Assembly: GCA_034432655.1 (NCBI GenBank)
Contig: DAOUBP010000008.1
Span: forward strand, 1 to 36,637
Length of the DNA stretch: 36,637 nt
From: DAOUBP01 sp034432655
GTDB taxonomy: Bacteria > Chloroflexota > Anaerolineae > CG2-30-64-16
Reading direction: 5' to 3'
Numbering within the stretch: the first letter of the stretch is position 1; each line of letters starts with the position of its first letter. The translations under genes were made by a program, and so were the position numbers. The notes below the pieces were generated by a model that saw only the letters and a list, made by a program, of their open reading frames with translations, did no database searches and was not told the DNA's origin. Positions 30,050-36,637 of the stretch are shown one piece after another.

Positions 30050-31036
30050 CTACCGGCGCTGGTCCTTCTCCGCCGGCTTGCGCCCGCGGCCGAAGCCGAA
30101 CATATCCCGGAATATCCCCCCCGCAGTGGGCAGCGCCGCCACAGGCACCTCCCGCTCCCAGGAGCCCTCGGTGTAATCGGCCAGCCACTGGCGGCCGGTG
30201 AACAGGCTTTGCTCCAGGTCCTCGGCCAGGCGTTCTTGATCGCCGGCCTCCAGGCGGCGGCGCCATTCGGTCATCTCTGCGATAAAAGCGTCCAACCAGT
30301 ACAGCAGGTGTTCCCGATTGGCCAGCAGCCCGGCCGCCACAACTTGACCGCTGTCGGCAGCCATCGCCGTGCTGGTGTAGAACTGGCCCCCTGCTACCTT
30401 GCGCATGTCGCTCCAGCCGGAGCTCCGGCCCGCCAGGGTCGTCAACACGGCCGCCATGAGCATCGGCAGATGCTCCACGGCCGCAGCCAGGCCGTCGTGC
30501 TCCATCGCGTCCATGAAGAACGGCTTGCCGCCCAGGGCTTCCACCAGGTCGGCAGCCAGGTGCACGGCACCGGCCTGCGCAGCCACGTCCGCCACCAGGC
30601 AGAAGAGCTTGCGCTCAAACAGGTCGGCCCGGGCGCCCTCCTGGCCGGGCTTTTCCGGGATGACGATAGGATGCCCGCCGACGAAGGAGACGGTATCGGG
30701 CAGCAGCTCCCTGGCCCATGCCAGCACCGGCCCCTTCACGTCCGCGGTATCCACCACCAGACAGCCGGGCTTCAAATCCGCGGCGATGGCTTGCAACGTC
30801 TCCCGCATCTCGGCCAGCGGCAGCGCCAGCAAGACGCGATCGGCACCGGCCACTGCACTGATCAGGTTCCATTCGGTGCGATCCACCGCGCCGAGTTTTT
30901 TGGCCATCCCGGCAACACTCGGGTCACGGTCGTGTCCGATCACCGTCACCCGATCCTGATAGCGGCGTAGGGCCAACCCGGCTGAGGTGCCGATCAGGCC
31001 CAGGCCGACAATTGCGATTTTTAGCTTCTCACCCAT
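30050..31036 (-). CDS. tyrA: Prephenate dehydrogenase-like protein
   Basis: The protein is 328 residues. The N-terminal Rossmann domain has the NAD-binding glycine motif IVGLGLIGTSAG (residues 9-20). Later come VVDTADVKGPV, GGHPIV and the all-helical dimer domain MEHDGLAAAVEHLPMLMAA, which keeps the family's H-D-x-x-A...S/EHLP pattern. It converts prephenate to 4-hydroxyphenylpyruvate in tyrosine synthesis, or arogenate to tyrosine. No other aromatic amino acid gene is in the window. It lies 42 bp after the HD-domain gene in the same direction. GAGG precedes the ATG. Confidence 0.88.
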   Translation of the reverse strand: MGEKLKIAIVGLGLIGTSAGLALRRYQDRVTVIGHDRDPSVAGMAKKLGAVDRTEWNLISAVAGADRVLLALPLAEMRETLQAIAADLKPGCLVVDTADVKGPVLAWARELLPDTVSFVGGHPIVIPEKPGQEGARADLFERKLFCLVADVAAQAGAVHLAADLVEALGGKPFFMDAMEHDGLAAAVEHLPMLMAAVLTTLAGRSSGWSDMRKVAGGQFYTSTAMAADSGQVVAAGLLANREHLLYWLDAFIAEMTEWRRRLEAGDQERLAEDLEQSLFTGRQWLADYTEGSWEREVPVAALPTAGGIFRDMFGFGRGRKPAEKDQRR

Positions 31037-31078
31037 ACAACCTCACATTGCTTGGACGTCAGAGTCCGGATTCACCGA

Positions 31079-31633
31079 TCAGTTATCATCATCAGCAGCC
31101 TGCAAGGCCGCCAGCTTGCGCGCGAACGCCGACTGTTCCCTGGCCGGCACCGGTTCCTGGTGCAAGCGAATCAGTTCCACCGCCTCGGGCAAGCAGCCCG
31201 CTTGCGCCGCGAGCTGCGCCCCGCGCTCCGGGTGGTTCACGTGAGCCCAAAACGGATAACGCACGTCCCGGCGCGACGGTGCGGGACGCCCGCGCCACGC
31301 CGCTAACCAGGCAGGCCACAACGCCTTGAGCAGGACCACCGCCACGCGATGGAACAAGGTCAGCCCGCCCTCGGTTTTGGCTGCATCGTGCAACAACGCC
31401 GCTTGTAGGAGCGCCGGATCGTTGTGCCCGGCCGCCTGCAACATCCGGGCCACCCGCAAGCTGTGACGCTGATCCTGGCGCGGCATGGCAGCAAACAGGG
31501 GATGGGCCCCCGCGGGCAGATGCGCATACGCCTCTGCGCGCTCAGCATCCCGCAACGGGGACAGGTGGGCGGTTACGGCCTCAAAGAACTGGCGCGCCCG
31601 ATAGACCACGCGCCGGGGCGCGATCACAGCCAT
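31079..31633 (-). CDS. HD-domain phosphohydrolase
   Basis: The protein is 184 residues. The metal motifs are His57 in QRHSLRVARML, His82-Asp83 in ALLHDAAKT, then HPERGAQLA and LIRLHQE. This is the pattern of small HD hydrolases acting on nucleotides or similar phosphate compounds; the substrate is unknown. The ATG overlaps the stop of the M50 protease gene by one base (TGATG), so translation is coupled. No signal peptide or extra domain is seen. Confidence 0.88.
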   Translation of the reverse strand: MAVIAPRRVVYRARQFFEAVTAHLSPLRDAERAEAYAHLPAGAHPLFAAMPRQDQRHSLRVARMLQAAGHNDPALLQAALLHDAAKTEGGLTLFHRVAVVLLKALWPAWLAAWRGRPAPSRRDVRYPFWAHVNHPERGAQLAAQAGCLPEAVELIRLHQEPVPAREQSAFARKLAALQAADDDN

Positions 31634-32256
31634 CAGAACCCGATCAACAGCCGCATGAGCGCGCCGATGCCCAACGTAAGGCCGTTGCCCAGGATGTTAA
31701 GGCTGGGCGACACATAGCCCACCATGAACAGCCCCAGGAGGATCAGCGGGCCGTAGGTCTGCAGCGGTTGCAACGCCTGCGCAGCCCGTGCACCTACTAC
31801 CCCGCGCAGCACGCTGTTGCCGTCCAGCGGCGCCAGGGGGATGAGGTTGAACAGGAAGAGCGCGATATTGACGGCCACGAACATCCAGAAGAACTGCAAC
31901 ACCGCCAGCGGCATCCGGTCCAGCCATCCCAGCCGCCACGGCACGGCCACCAGCGCGGCCATCAGCAGATTGCTGGCCGGCCCGGCGGCCGCCACCAGCG
32001 CATGCCCCACGCGCGGGCCATAGCGCAACCGCCAGGGGTTCACAGGCACCGGTTTGGCCCAACCGATGAAACTGAACAGCAACAGCAGCGAGCCGATGGG
32101 GTCCAGGTGTGCCAACGGGTTCAGGGTCAAACGCCCCTGGCGGGCCGCCGTATCATCGCCCAAACGGTAAGCCATGTAGGCATGGGCAAATTCGTGGATC
32201 GGGAAACCGACCAGCAGGATCACCAGCTTGGCCAGGAGAGACGGCAGATCAAACAT
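31633..32256 (-). CDS. M50-family site-2-type membrane metalloprotease
   Basis: I start at ATG 32256 (MFDLPSLLAK); a TTG three codons earlier is in frame. The product is 207 residues with about six membrane helices. The zinc motif HEFAH lies in VGFPIHEFAHAYMAYRLGD, and the third ligand region is in LIPLAPLDGNSVL, matching the NPxPPLDG-type motif. GWAKPVPVNPWRLRYG is the usual loop of short rhomboid-like S2P proteases. Such enzymes cleave membrane-embedded substrates, including anti-sigma factors. The window has a membrane anti-sigma factor about 13 kb away, but a link is only speculative. Confidence 0.92.
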   Translation of the reverse strand: MFDLPSLLAKLVILLVGFPIHEFAHAYMAYRLGDDTAARQGRLTLNPLAHLDPIGSLLLLFSFIGWAKPVPVNPWRLRYGPRVGHALVAAAGPASNLLMAALVAVPWRLGWLDRMPLAVLQFFWMFVAVNIALFLFNLIPLAPLDGNSVLRGVVGARAAQALQPLQTYGPLILLGLFMVGYVSPSLNILGNGLTLGIGALMRLLIGF

Positions 32257-32265
32257 CTGGATCAA

Positions 32266-32594
32266 CCTGGATCAAAAGTCGCATCAGAATCCCCTCACAA
32301 TTCATTCGTCCCCGGCAACTGTCCGGCCCGCGTCAGGCCAGGCATCCTTCGCCTGCCCGGCAGCCCCATCGGGTCCCGCATAAGGTCCTCCACCAGGGCC
32401 GAACAGATTGCCTCCCGGCTACGCTGTCAGTATACGTCCCCCGGGGAGACGTGTCAAGGAAGCGCGCAGGCGTGTCTCATCTTTGCAGCAGCCAACGAAG
32501 GGCGATAGCCCGGAACAAGGGAGGCGGTTTGGAGTTGCTCGAGAATTTGACTGAAGCGTCACTTCCGGACATCTTTATGCGTTGGCCGCTCCGG
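32266..32594. other. Gene-free spacer between divergent M50 protease and mannosidase
   Basis: An open frame runs through this stretch into the mannosidase, but its translation is Arg/Pro/Ser-rich and unlike the enzyme family. I see no RNA gene. Part of it must hold the promoters of the leftward M50 operon; I could not identify a convincing one. Confidence 0.6.
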
Positions 32595-32631
32595 CTTACA
32601 TTTTTCTGCGCTTCGTGCTATCATATTTCCA
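32595..32631 (+). promoter_or_regulatory. Candidate promoter giving a leaderless mannosidase mRNA
   Basis: CTTACA (32595-32600), an 18-bp spacer and TATCAT (32619-32624) lie so close to ATG 32631 that transcription would begin at or next to the A of the start codon. No Shine-Dalgarno precedes the ATG, which agrees with leaderless translation. Confidence 0.45.
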
Positions 32632-34907
32632 TGGCCCGACGCATCCTGGACCTCAGCACCTTGCCCTGGCAGATGGGCCCCGCCCCCCGTCAGCCTTTTG
32701 GCCCGCAGCCAGCGGATGATCGCGCCTGCGTGACGGAATGGCTGCCCGCGCGGGTGCCCGGGGATGTCCGCAACGATTTGATTGCCGCTGGCCGCATCCC
32801 CGACGTGACGACGCCGGAAGGGATCGCGGCGGGCGCGTGGGCCGATGACTGCGACTGGTGGTATCGGGTCGCGCTGCCCGCTGATTATGCCGCGGACGAA
32901 CAGGTCTACCTGGAGGCGGACGGGATTGACTACTACAACGCCATCTGGCTGGACGACCGCCGGTTGGCCGTCCACGCCGGCATGTTCTCCCGCCAGGTGG
33001 TGTCGTTATCCCCCTGGCTCAACACAGCCGGCCGCCACGAGCTGGCAATCCGCATCTGGGGACCATCGGCGCTGCCCCGCCAGCCCAACCCGCCCTGGCG
33101 CCGCGCGATCCGCTGGCTGGCCGGCCGGCTGGTGCCCGGGATCGAGTACTTCCCGGACCGCATGCTAACCCCCAAGGCGCAGTTCAACTTCGGCTGGGAT
33201 TTCGCGCCACGGCTGTTGAGCATGGGTATCTGGGATGAGATCCGGCTGGTGATCACCCGCGGCGCATACATCGAGGAGCTGTGGGTGGCGGGGGAGAGGG
33301 ATGCGGGAGGGAGTGAGGGGAGTGAGGGAAAGGCGAAATTGCGGATCCGGCTGACGATCCGAGCAAGGACGGCCCGGCCGACGCAGGCCGCAGTCATCGT
33401 CATGCCAGAGAACTTCCCCGGCCCGGCTCAGGAACAAACCTTCGACCTCGACCCTAACCTCAGCCATAACCTCGACCTTAGCCTTCACCTCCCCGCCGCC
33501 CGCCTTTGGTGGCCGTGGGATCAGGGAGAGCCGAGCCTGTATCGTGTCACAGTGCAACTGACGGATGGACAGCACGTTTTGGACGAGGCGAGCCAGCTGG
33601 TCGGGGTGCGTTCGGTGCGCCGGGTGGAGGGCCAGGACGGCCGGACATGGGGCTTCGCGATCAACGACCGGCCGGTTTTCCTGCGCGGGGCCAACTGGGT
33701 GCCGGCCGACATCCTGCCCGGCCGCGTGACACCATCCGACTACGAACGCTTGCTGGGCATGGCGCGCGCCGCAGGGATCAACTTCCTGCGGGTCTGGGGC
33801 GGTGGCATCCGCGAAAAACGCGCCTTCTGGGAACTTTGTGACCGTTGGGGGATCATGGCGTGGCAGGAGTTCCCGCTGGCGTGCGCGTTTTTGGATCACT
33901 ACCCGCGCGATCCGGCCTATCTGGAGGCGCTGGGCCAGGAGGCGCGCGCCACGGTACGGGCGTTACGCAACCACCCCAGCCTGATCGCCTGGTGCGGCGG
34001 CAACGAGTTCAACATCGAACGGGAACAGCAGCCGTTAGGCGTGATCGCCCGGGCTGTGGCAGAGGAGGACGGCACGCGGCCTTTCATCCCTGCCTCACCC
34101 TCCGCCGGCGAGGTGCACCAATGGAACGTCTGGCACGGTTTCGCGCCGTGGACGGCCCTGGCCAAGGAACAGGCAGGGATGATGAACGAGTTCGGCCTGC
34201 AGGCGCTGCCCGCGGCCGAGACGGTGACCGAGATGTTTCCAGGCAGGGTGCCCGAAACGCTGGATGACCCGCGCTGGGCCGCGCGCAAAGCCCAAATCGC
34301 CAAGCTCCGCTGGTACGCCGGGCCGCGGGCAGATGCCGGGCTGTCGGCCGCGATCGAGGCCACCCAACGTGCTCAGGCTGCGGCGCTTCAGGCAGGGATT
34401 GAGGCGTGTCGTTTGCGCCGGGGCCGCTGCACCGGCGTTGCGTTCTGGCAGTTCAACGAACCGTGGCCGGCCGTCAGCTGGTCGGTGGTAGATCGTTGCG
34501 GCCGGCCCAAACTGGCTTACGAAATGCTGCGCCGCGCATACCAGCCGGTCTCCGTCGCAGCGCGCTTCCCGTGGCGCCGCTACCGGCCGGGAGAGATTTT
34601 CGCGATCGAGGTCTGGGCGATCAACGATCATCCCTTCGGCTGGACCGCCTGCACCATTATGGCCTACCTGGATGGCTGCCGCATCTGGTCACAAGAGGAT
34701 GTGACACTGCCCCCGGCCGCGGCGCAGCGCATCGGGCGTTGTGCCGTGACCCTGGCAACCCCGCCCCGTGAACTGACGCTGGTGCTGCTCAGGGCGGAGG
34801 AGGTCCTGGCCGCCAACCGATATGACCTGGCGGTGCATCTCCCCGGCCGACAGCCGTTGCGTGCTCGTTTGCTGCGCTGGTTGGCTGATCGGTTGCTGGG
34901 CGCCTGA
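32631..34907 (+). CDS. GH2-family beta-mannosidase
   Basis: The 758-residue protein starts at ATG 32631, where family similarity begins (RILDLSTLPWQMG, then WLPARVPGDVRNDLIAAG). The N-terminal jelly-roll is followed by an Ig-like domain and the TIM barrel. The acid/base Glu459 lies in IAWCGGNEF and the nucleophile Glu520 in MMNEFGLQ, as in beta-mannosidases. FLRGANWVPADIL and FLRVWGGGI are typical. It releases mannose from the non-reducing end of beta-mannosides. No signal peptide is seen, so it works on imported oligosaccharides. Two low-complexity stretches interrupt the Ig-like region: GERDAGGSEGSEG (about 33290-33340) and DLDPNLSHNLDLSLHL (about 33447-33490). They look like translated tandem repeats. 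Confidence 0.9.
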   Translation: MARRILDLSTLPWQMGPAPRQPFGPQPADDRACVTEWLPARVPGDVRNDLIAAGRIPDVTTPEGIAAGAWADDCDWWYRVALPADYAADEQVYLEADGIDYYNAIWLDDRRLAVHAGMFSRQVVSLSPWLNTAGRHELAIRIWGPSALPRQPNPPWRRAIRWLAGRLVPGIEYFPDRMLTPKAQFNFGWDFAPRLLSMGIWDEIRLVITRGAYIEELWVAGERDAGGSEGSEGKAKLRIRLTIRARTARPTQAAVIVMPENFPGPAQEQTFDLDPNLSHNLDLSLHLPAARLWWPWDQGEPSLYRVTVQLTDGQHVLDEASQLVGVRSVRRVEGQDGRTWGFAINDRPVFLRGANWVPADILPGRVTPSDYERLLGMARAAGINFLRVWGGGIREKRAFWELCDRWGIMAWQEFPLACAFLDHYPRDPAYLEALGQEARATVRALRNHPSLIAWCGGNEFNIEREQQPLGVIARAVAEEDGTRPFIPASPSAGEVHQWNVWHGFAPWTALAKEQAGMMNEFGLQALPAAETVTEMFPGRVPETLDDPRWAARKAQIAKLRWYAGPRADAGLSAAIEATQRAQAAALQAGIEACRLRRGRCTGVAFWQFNEPWPAVSWSVVDRCGRPKLAYEMLRRAYQPVSVAARFPWRRYRPGEIFAIEVWAINDHPFGWTACTIMAYLDGCRIWSQEDVTLPPAAAQRIGRCAVTLATPPRELTLVLLRAEEVLAANRYDLAVHLPGRQPLRARLLRWLADRLLGA

Positions 34908-34910
34908 GGC

Positions 34911-34934
34911 GTCTGACTATCCGAAATGTCAGAC
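34911..34934 (+). terminator. Hairpin after the mannosidase stop
   Basis: GTCTGAC (34911-34917) and GTCAGAC (34928-34934) form a perfect 7-bp stem with a 10-bp loop just after the TGA at 34905-34907. No T tract follows, so termination is only a possibility. Confidence 0.35.
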
Positions 34935-34952
34935 CTGAGACGTCCGACATTA

Positions 34953-35030
34953 AATACGTATAGCAATTAATAGTTGAGCATGCAGTAACACAGTAGTCGG
35001 GCCAAATGCGTATAGTAATTAATGGTTGGT
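34953..35030 (+). repeat. 26-bp direct repeat of the glycosyltransferase start
   Basis: The segment at 34953-34978 matches 35005-35030 at 21 of 26 positions. The second copy is the start of the glycosyltransferase (MRIVINGW). The first would read IRIAINS then stop. The spacing is 52 bp. Confidence 0.75.
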
Positions 35031-35129
35031 TCTTTGAACAACCCCATACCGGCAGCGGCCAATACTTAGCGGCGCTGCGGGAATGGCTGCCGCGCGTCGG
35101 CTCGGAGCATGAATTCGTGTCGGTGATAC

Positions 35130-35163
35130 CGGCGAATCAGCGAATCCCATACGGAGTACGCAC
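35130..35163 (+). repeat. CGAAT/TACGCA repeat inside the glycosyltransferase frame
   Basis: CGGCGAATCAGCGAAT (35130-35145) is an exact copy of 5263-5278. It is followed by ATACGGA and GTACGCA heptads as at 5352-5379. The frame stays open across it and it encodes ANQRIPYGVR. Confidence 0.85.
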
Positions 35164-35653
35164 CCCCTTTGACCGGCTCAACCCCGACCTGGCCAAGCTC
35201 TGGTTCGAGCAGATCGCGTTCCCGTTGGCGTGCCGACGTTTGCGGGCCGACGTTGCGTTTGTGCCCTACTGGGGTTCGCCCTGGTGGTCGCCGTGCCCGG
35301 TCGTCGTCACGATCCACGACCTGATCCCGCTGCTGTTGCCCCTGTACCGGGGCGGGCCGCTGCAGCGCGCGTACACCTGGCTGGTGAGCCGGACCGCCCG
35401 GCGTGCGGCCGCGGTGCTCACCGATTCGGAAGCCAGCCGCCGCGACATCATCGCGCATCTGCGCATCCCGGCCGGCCGCGTTCACGCCATCCACCTGGCC
35501 GCCGACCCGCGCTATCGGTCCGTCGCTGACCCGGTCGAGCTGGCGCGCGTGCGCGAAAAGTATCATCTGCCCGCGGGGCCGTTCCTGCTCTACCTGGGCG
35601 GGTTCGACGCGCGCAAAAACGTGGCCCGGTTGGTGGAAGCGTATGCACGCGTT

Positions 35654-35677
35654 GTCAGCCGTCAGCCGTCAACCGTC
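35654..35677 (+). repeat. GTCAGCC heptad array inside the glycosyltransferase frame
   Basis: GTCAGCC, GTCAGCC, GTCAACC and GTC follow one another with a 7-bp period. They encode SRQPSTV-like residues between the helix VEAYARV and the strand LVIAGRL, where the family has a variable loop. Confidence 0.85.
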
Positions 35678-35939
35678 GGGCTGGTCATTGCTGGCCGGCT
35701 GCCGGAGGCGGACACCCCCTTTACGCCCGACCCACGGCCGTTGATTGCGCGGCTGGGGATCGGCGATCGGGTGCACTTCACCGGGCCGGTGGACGAGGCA
35801 GACAAACCTGCGCTCTATTCGCTGGCGTTGGGGACGGTGTTCGTGAGCGAGTACGAGGGTTTCGGCCTGCCGGTGCTGGAGGCGATGGGGTGTGAGGGGG
35901 AAGGTTGAGGATGCCCGGAGGACAACTCCAACACCGGCT

Positions 35940-36521
35940 TTAACTATCCGATTGCCTGCGAGATAACCTTAATTGAGCCCGCAGACGATCGCGGTCATAC
36001 TGCCTCACAGTATCTTGTTCCCGGTGATTGCCACCCTGATCAGTTCTCGCGATGGAATTCACTATTGGCAAATGATCTCTGGCATGTTCATCTGGCGCCG
36101 AAAAAAACGGTATGCCGGACTGACTTCCCGAAAGTGATGATTGTCGTTGCTGCTTCAACCGTGTTACGCCCAGACAAGCAATAAACACGCCAGCGCCTGT
36201 GCTCATAGCTATCCAACCTACTGACAAAGCGAAAACAATTAGCGTCGCAGCATCTTCCTGGAATTGCTGCCAACGCTGGTGATCCTGGTCTCGCCACGCC
36301 AACTCTTGTTGAAGCAAAGCGCGCTGTCGTTCTAGCTCAAGCTGTTGCTTTTTTTGTTCATATGCATTCCGATCTGCTTGAGCTTCGGCTTCAAGCCTCT
36401 TAAGATAGACCTGCTCTTCCGTAATCTTGGGATTCAAAAGCTCGCTTCGGCTCAAAGCAAAGCCTAACACCACCCCGACCAATGCAACAACAAGTACTAA
36501 TTCCACAACTCCTTTTAGCAC
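35940..36521 (-). CDS. Coiled-coil membrane protein of unknown function
   Basis: The protein is 193 residues from GTG 36521, with an excellent AGGAGG site seven bases upstream. A first membrane helix (VVELVLVVALVGVVLGFAL) is followed by a highly charged Gln/Glu/Arg/Lys-rich coiled coil at about 33-90 and a second membrane helix at about 91-117 (AATLIVFALSVGWIAMSTGAGVFIACLG). The last 75 residues are polar with low complexity and may be disordered. I recognise no family. GC is visibly lower than in the mannosidase and glycosyltransferase genes, and it faces the truncated glycosyltransferase, so it may belong to a foreign segment that caused the truncation. Confidence 0.75.
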   Translation of the reverse strand: MLKGVVELVLVVALVGVVLGFALSRSELLNPKITEEQVYLKRLEAEAQADRNAYEQKKQQLELERQRALLQQELAWRDQDHQRWQQFQEDAATLIVFALSVGWIAMSTGAGVFIACLGVTRLKQQRQSSLSGSQSGIPFFSAPDEHARDHLPIVNSIARTDQGGNHREQDTVRQYDRDRLRAQLRLSRRQSDS

Positions 36522-36608
36522 AGTTGCACCTCCTCTAAAGTTGTAGATCCCACATTCCGCACCTTAAAATCCGAGAATGTAGCAATTTTCTACCGGAGGT
36601 CCGAGCAG

Positions 36609-36624
36609 CCTGAGTATGCTCAGG
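36609..36624. repeat. Small inverted repeat near the right edge
   Basis: CCTGAG-TATG-CTCAGG forms a 6-bp stem with a 4-bp loop. No gene is visible between 36522 and the right edge. Confidence 0.3.
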
Positions 36625-36637
36625 TGTTCCCGCTTCA

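Larger units (their letters stand above)
35006..35908 (+). pseudogene. GT4 glycosyltransferase, C-terminally truncated
   Basis: The frame is 300 residues; GT4 enzymes are usually about 370. The N-terminal domain (HTGSGQYLAAL, then AFVPYWGSPW, VVTIHDLIPLL) and most of the C-terminal donor domain (FLLYLGGFDARKNVARLVEA, LVIAGRLPEA, VHFTGPV, VSEYEGFGLPVLEAMGC) are present, including the EX7E pair. The sequence then runs into GEG and a stop, where the family continues GTPV and about 70 more residues. Other frames downstream do not resume it. Two segments are encoded by tandem repeats: ANQRIPYGVR (35130-35163) and SRQPSTV (35654-35677). Without its final helices it may be inactive. It would act on glycan or exopolysaccharide synthesis. 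Confidence 0.8.

Noticed and set aside
32109..32630. 174-residue N-terminal extension of the mannosidase
   Set aside because: The translation is low-complexity Arg/Pro/Ser-rich sequence, part of it opposite the M50 gene; GH2 similarity begins exactly at ATG 32631.

Overview
The window is about 36.6 kb of GC-rich bacterial chromosome. I found no phage module, IS element, CRISPR array or rRNA. Long Thr-Pro-rich extracellular linkers, lipoproteins with large solute-binding or sensor domains, an anti-sigma factor with a propeller-like tail, and abundant short tandem and palindromic repeats in the spacers all fit a member of the Chloroflexota (Anaerolineae/Caldilineae-like). That assignment is an inference from style, not from a marker gene.

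Layout. (1) 1-1054: the end of a thioredoxin-fold protein, then two small genes of visibly lower GC that encode paralogous secreted six-cysteine peptides sharing the core CENCLINGQWTGxIC. (2) 1177-9930, plus strand: a lipoprotein made of two fused solute-binding domains, then a MacAB-like export cassette (adaptor lipoprotein, large FtsX permease, ATPase with an AbrB-like tail, second ATPase). (3) 10066-11661, minus strand: two HtrA-type serine proteases. (4) 11987-20096, minus strand: an almost gapless eight-gene run read from right to left: ECF sigma factor, membrane anti-sigma factor, mutM, membrane-anchored spermidine-synthase-like protein, HDAC-like deacetylase, short HicA-like ORF, metallophosphoesterase, LuxR-type response regulator. 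(5) 20211-20293: tRNA-Leu(CAA) with a clear promoter. (6) 20581-24753, plus strand: two surface proteins with unrelated N-terminal halves (SH3b lipoprotein; double cNMP-binding membrane protein) but the same unrecognised C-terminal domain, then an acyl-CoA dehydrogenase and a strong terminator. (7) 24836-27478: penicillin-acylase-family hydrolase carrying two repeat-rich inserts. (8) 27513-32256, minus strand: UbiB-family kinase, GIY-YIG protein, and an M50 protease / HD hydrolase / prephenate dehydrogenase operon. (9) 32631-36521: GH2 beta-mannosidase, a C-terminally truncated GT4 glycosyltransferase, and a lower-GC coiled-coil membrane protein on the other strand.

The most unusual signals are three. 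First, the Cys-rich peptide pair: their shared 15-codon core differs at 10 codons by synonymous changes only, with one amino-acid difference, and they lie beside a redoxin. Second, the new C-terminal domain shared by two adjacent, otherwise unrelated surface sensors. Third, a system of heptanucleotide tandem arrays that repeatedly begin at the stop codon of the preceding gene and also occur in frame inside a glycosyltransferase gene; separately, a palindromic repeat is translated inside the ABC ATPase and, in the opposite orientation, inside the penicillin acylase.
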